A DNA stretch of 25,810 nt from Thermodesulfobacteriota bacterium (GTDB taxonomy: Bacteria; Desulfobacterota; DSM-4660; Desulfatiglandales; Desulfatiglandaceae). The notes under the pieces are model-generated. The model was not told the origin of the DNA, searched no databases, and saw nothing but the letters and a program-made list of their open reading frames with translations. Position 1 is the first letter of the stretch, and every line of letters starts with the position of its first letter. Shown one piece after another: positions 23,793-25,810 of the stretch. Made by a program: the position numbers and the translations under genes. The stretch is from NCBI GenBank assembly GCA_028278625.1, contig JANQDY010000268.1:1-25810 (forward strand), written 5' to 3'.

Positions 23793-24980
23793 ATGGACTT
23801 GTTAAGTGGCGTTGGCGCAGAGAGCCTTTTCATTACATCGGCACAACAGCAACCGCAGCTTGAGCAATTGGCCAATGCGGCCCTTTCAAATGGTATCGAT
23901 CTATACATGAATGAAGATTACAAAGGTGCGGTAAAGGAATTTCGAAGGTCCATCGGAATTTCAGCCCAATCGGGATATGCCGTTGATTCCGCAAACTACA
24001 TGGCAATGGCCTACCGCCAGATGGGTGAAACGGAAAAGGCCATAAAAGCATACGAAACAGCCATCAGTCTGAATCCCTATGACGATCAAGTCCACATAAC
24101 ACTTGGAAACTTCCTATATTCCAAAGAGCGGTATGCTGAGGCGGAGACGGAATATAAAGAAGCCATAAGGTTAAATCCCAGTTCCACCAACTACTACTCG
24201 TTGGGGCAAGCGTATCTGGAATCAGGTAAATACAACGATGCAAAAAACGTTTTCGAAAAGGTGAAGCGCCTTGAGCCGGACGCGCCCAACGGGGATTTTG
24301 GTTTGGGGCTGGTTTACAGCAAACAGGGGCTTTATGACGACGCCGTCGCCCAATTCAAAGACGCCATCGCGTTGCAGGATGATTTCTACTATGCCTATGC
24401 CGAATTGGGCTATGCCTATGCCGATAAGGGCCTGATGGATGAGGCCCGTGAGCAAAAAGACTTTCTGTCCGATGTAGAGCCCTCCTTGGCCGCTACTCTT
24501 GATCAGTATATCAACAAAGTTGAGGCCCCCAAATTCATTGCGGCGTATTCAACGGATTTCACATACGTCAGTTCGGCAAAGACGCCGCTGTATGCTCTTG
24601 ATGCCTATTTGGTGACCGCAAATGCGTCAGAAACCTTTTCCATGAAGTTTTCCTTTCAAAAGGAGATGGATCGAGCGTCAGTGGAAGACCGGTATAACTG
24701 GCAAATCTCCAGAGCCGACGGTTCGGGACCCGGAGAAGCCTATAATTTCGGAATGACCATTCCTTCGACCGAGGTTGAAATTTCAACCTATCCGGACCAT
24801 GTCTACTACGATTCAGAGTCGAAGACGGCAATCGTCAAGTTTACCATTAATCAGAATTCCAGTGCTGACGGTACCATCGATCCTTCCCATATCGAGTTCA
24901 AGTTTACCGGAACGGATCAGGAAGGAATCTCCATGGACCCCGATCATGACCAGTTCAGCGGTTTTTCGGGTATTGCATGA
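23793..24980 (+). CDS. TPR protein with C-terminal beta-rich domain, upstream of flagellin
   Basis: This 395-residue protein starts at ATG 23793, with GGAAGG 7 bases upstream. There is no signal peptide; the N-terminus is MDLLSGVGAESLFITSAQQQ. Residues about 25-240 carry about six TPR repeats (GETEKAIKAYETAISLNPYD, ERYAEAETEYKEAIRLNPSS, GLYDDAVAQFKDAIALQDDF). Residues about 250-395 are beta-rich, with alternating aromatic residues, and end in an Asp-rich MDPDHDQFSGFSG. It lies directly before the flagellin gene and behind a candidate sigma-28 promoter, so it may be made with the filament. A role in the filament, in export or in flagellin handling is possible; none is shown by sequence. Confidence 0.8.
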   Translation: MDLLSGVGAESLFITSAQQQPQLEQLANAALSNGIDLYMNEDYKGAVKEFRRSIGISAQSGYAVDSANYMAMAYRQMGETEKAIKAYETAISLNPYDDQVHITLGNFLYSKERYAEAETEYKEAIRLNPSSTNYYSLGQAYLESGKYNDAKNVFEKVKRLEPDAPNGDFGLGLVYSKQGLYDDAVAQFKDAIALQDDFYYAYAELGYAYADKGLMDEAREQKDFLSDVEPSLAATLDQYINKVEAPKFIAAYSTDFTYVSSAKTPLYALDAYLVTANASETFSMKFSFQKEMDRASVEDRYNWQISRADGSGPGEAYNFGMTIPSTEVEISTYPDHVYYDSESKTAIVKFTINQNSSADGTIDPSHIEFKFTGTDQEGISMDPDHDQFSGFSGIA

Positions 24981-25050
24981 TGGGCTTTGAAGCTTTCATT
25001 TTCACGGCCGTGTTACTTACGATGAATCAAATGTTCTGTTCAGAAAAAGC

Positions 25051-25077
25051 TAAAGTTTCAAGTGAGATTGACGATAA
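25051..25077 (+). promoter_or_regulatory. Sigma-28 (FliA) promoter for flagellin
   Basis: TAAAGTTT (25051-25058), an 11-base spacer and GACGATAA (25070-25077) match the sigma-28 consensus TAAAGTTT-N11-GCCGATAA at 15 of 16 bases. The 15 bases AAAAAGCTAAAGTTT (25044-25058) are identical to the flgM promoter. A start near 25085 leaves a leader of about 117 bases before the flagellin ATG. Confidence 0.9.
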
Positions 25078-25201
25078 TAGTTTTAAAGGCGACAGCGAAA
25101 GCGAATCCAAGACAAGAAATGTTAGGGATTAGCAAAAAGCCTTAAAAGTTGTTAATTTTGGCAAGAAAGCCAAAAGTAGAATCCAAGAATAGGAGAAAAA
25201 A

Positions 25202-25810
25202 ATGGCAGACACGATCACACTAACCGCAGGAATCCGTCAAAATCTTTTCAGTCTTCAAGGAACACAAAATCTTCTGGAACTCACCCAAAGCCGACTGGCC
25301 AGCGGGAAAAAAGTACAGACCGCTCTGGATGATCCCATCAACTTCTTTGCCGCCCAAGGTCATTTACAACGGGCAGGCGACCTTTCCGGCCGCAAGGATG
25401 AAATGGGGGAGGCGGTGCAGACGGTGCAGGCCGCCAATAACGGCATTGAGGCCATTACAACCCTCATTGATGCGGCAAAATCCCTCTGCAATTCAGCCTT
25501 GTCAGCGGACACCACCACCGAAGCGTCCGATTTGGGGAGCCAGTTCAACACCATCCTGGATCAGATCGACACCCTGGCGGCCGATTCAGGGTACAAGGGG
25601 ATCAATCTCTTAAACGGCACCGGCGTGACGTTGAACGTGAAGTTTGACGAGAAAGGTGACTCCAGCATAACGCTTACCGGTTTTAACGGTACGTCGGGAC
25701 AAGCGGGCTCTGGCCTGGGCATCTCCGATGCGGTAACGGGTGCCGCCGGTGTCTACTGGGCGGACAACGCCGATATCAGCAACAATGCCATTGAAACAGC
25801 CATCGATAAT
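25202..25810 (+). CDS. fliC: Flagellin, 5' part (runs off the window)
   Basis: The gene opens at ATG 25202, with AGGAG (25191-25195) 6 bases upstream, and stays open to the window edge (203 codons). The N-terminus has the flagellin D0/D1 pattern: NLFSLQGTQNLLELTQSRLA, SGKKVQTALDDPINFFAAQG, then QTVQAANNGIEAITTLIDAA and SGYKGINLLNG. Residues from about 140 enter the variable outer region. A cysteine at residue 96 (KSLCNSA) is unusual, since flagellins rarely contain Cys. The protein is exported without a signal peptide and polymerises into the filament. The sigma-28 promoter upstream is as expected for flagellin. The C-terminal half is outside the window. Confidence 0.95.
   Translation, partial: MADTITLTAGIRQNLFSLQGTQNLLELTQSRLASGKKVQTALDDPINFFAAQGHLQRAGDLSGRKDEMGEAVQTVQAANNGIEAITTLIDAAKSLCNSALSADTTTEASDLGSQFNTILDQIDTLAADSGYKGINLLNGTGVTLNVKFDEKGDSSITLTGFNGTSGQAGSGLGISDAVTGAAGVYWADNADISNNAIETAIDN

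Noticed and set aside
25085..25201. CsrA-binding sites in the flagellin leader
   Set aside because: One AGGGA lies in the leader, but the ribosome site is not in an ANGGA context and no hairpin presents it, so CsrA control is not supported.

Overview
This window is flagellar and chemotaxis DNA from a Gram-negative bacterium. FlgH (L-ring lipoprotein) and FlgI (P-ring) imply an outer membrane. Gene order (DUF2802-like protein, flgF-G-A-H-I-J, flgM-N, cheA-R-D-HDOD-cheY-cheX-cheB, flgK-L, flagellin), moderate base composition, a long CheA with an embedded CheW domain, CheD and CheX, and many PAS/GGDEF, TPR and receiver proteins all point to Desulfobacterota (Desulfobacterales-like). The taxonomic call is inference.

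Region by region. 1-671: end of an unidentified acidic protein and a DUF2802-like membrane protein. 754-5793: a near-perfect sigma-54 promoter, then flgF, flgG, flgA, flgH, flgI and a short flgJ (rod-binding domain only). 5799-6891: a sigma-28 promoter, then flgM (anti-sigma-28) and flgN (chaperone). 6892-7232: a non-coding gap with a 16-bp dyad and a second clear sigma-54 promoter. 7233-14096: cheA, cheR, cheD, an HDOD gene, cheY, a CheX-like gene and cheB, several with overlapping starts and stops. 14115-17805: flgK, an enlarged flgL, a small exported repeat protein and a small Cys-rich protein. 17781-19992 (minus): an SH3b membrane protein coupled to a PAS-GGDEF diguanylate cyclase, with a plausible sigma-54 promoter. 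20269-21507: a J-like/RDD/TPR membrane protein. 21525-23520 (minus): an unknown protein, a receiver-STAS protein and a second CheX-like protein. 23650-24980: a TPR protein with a candidate sigma-28 promoter. 25051 to the end: a sigma-28 promoter and the 5' part of a flagellin gene.

How it fits together. Rod, ring and hook-junction genes and the chemotaxis operon appear to be under sigma-54. FlgM, flagellin and perhaps the TPR protein appear to be under sigma-28, the usual hierarchy in which FlgM export frees sigma-28 when the hook is complete. CheA phosphorylates CheY and CheB. CheR, CheB and CheD modify receptors, which are not in the window. The two CheX-like proteins probably dephosphorylate CheY-type receivers. 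No cheW, receptor gene, csrA or fliW was seen.

Least explained parts: the tandem Cys-bearing modules inside FlgL, the long N-terminal extension and non-canonical linker of CheA, the SH3b-cyclase pair, the CheX/receiver-STAS pair, the TPR protein before flagellin with a 30-codon ORF in the same frame just upstream, and three small unidentified proteins. All gene calls are by eye from translated sequence; no database search was run.
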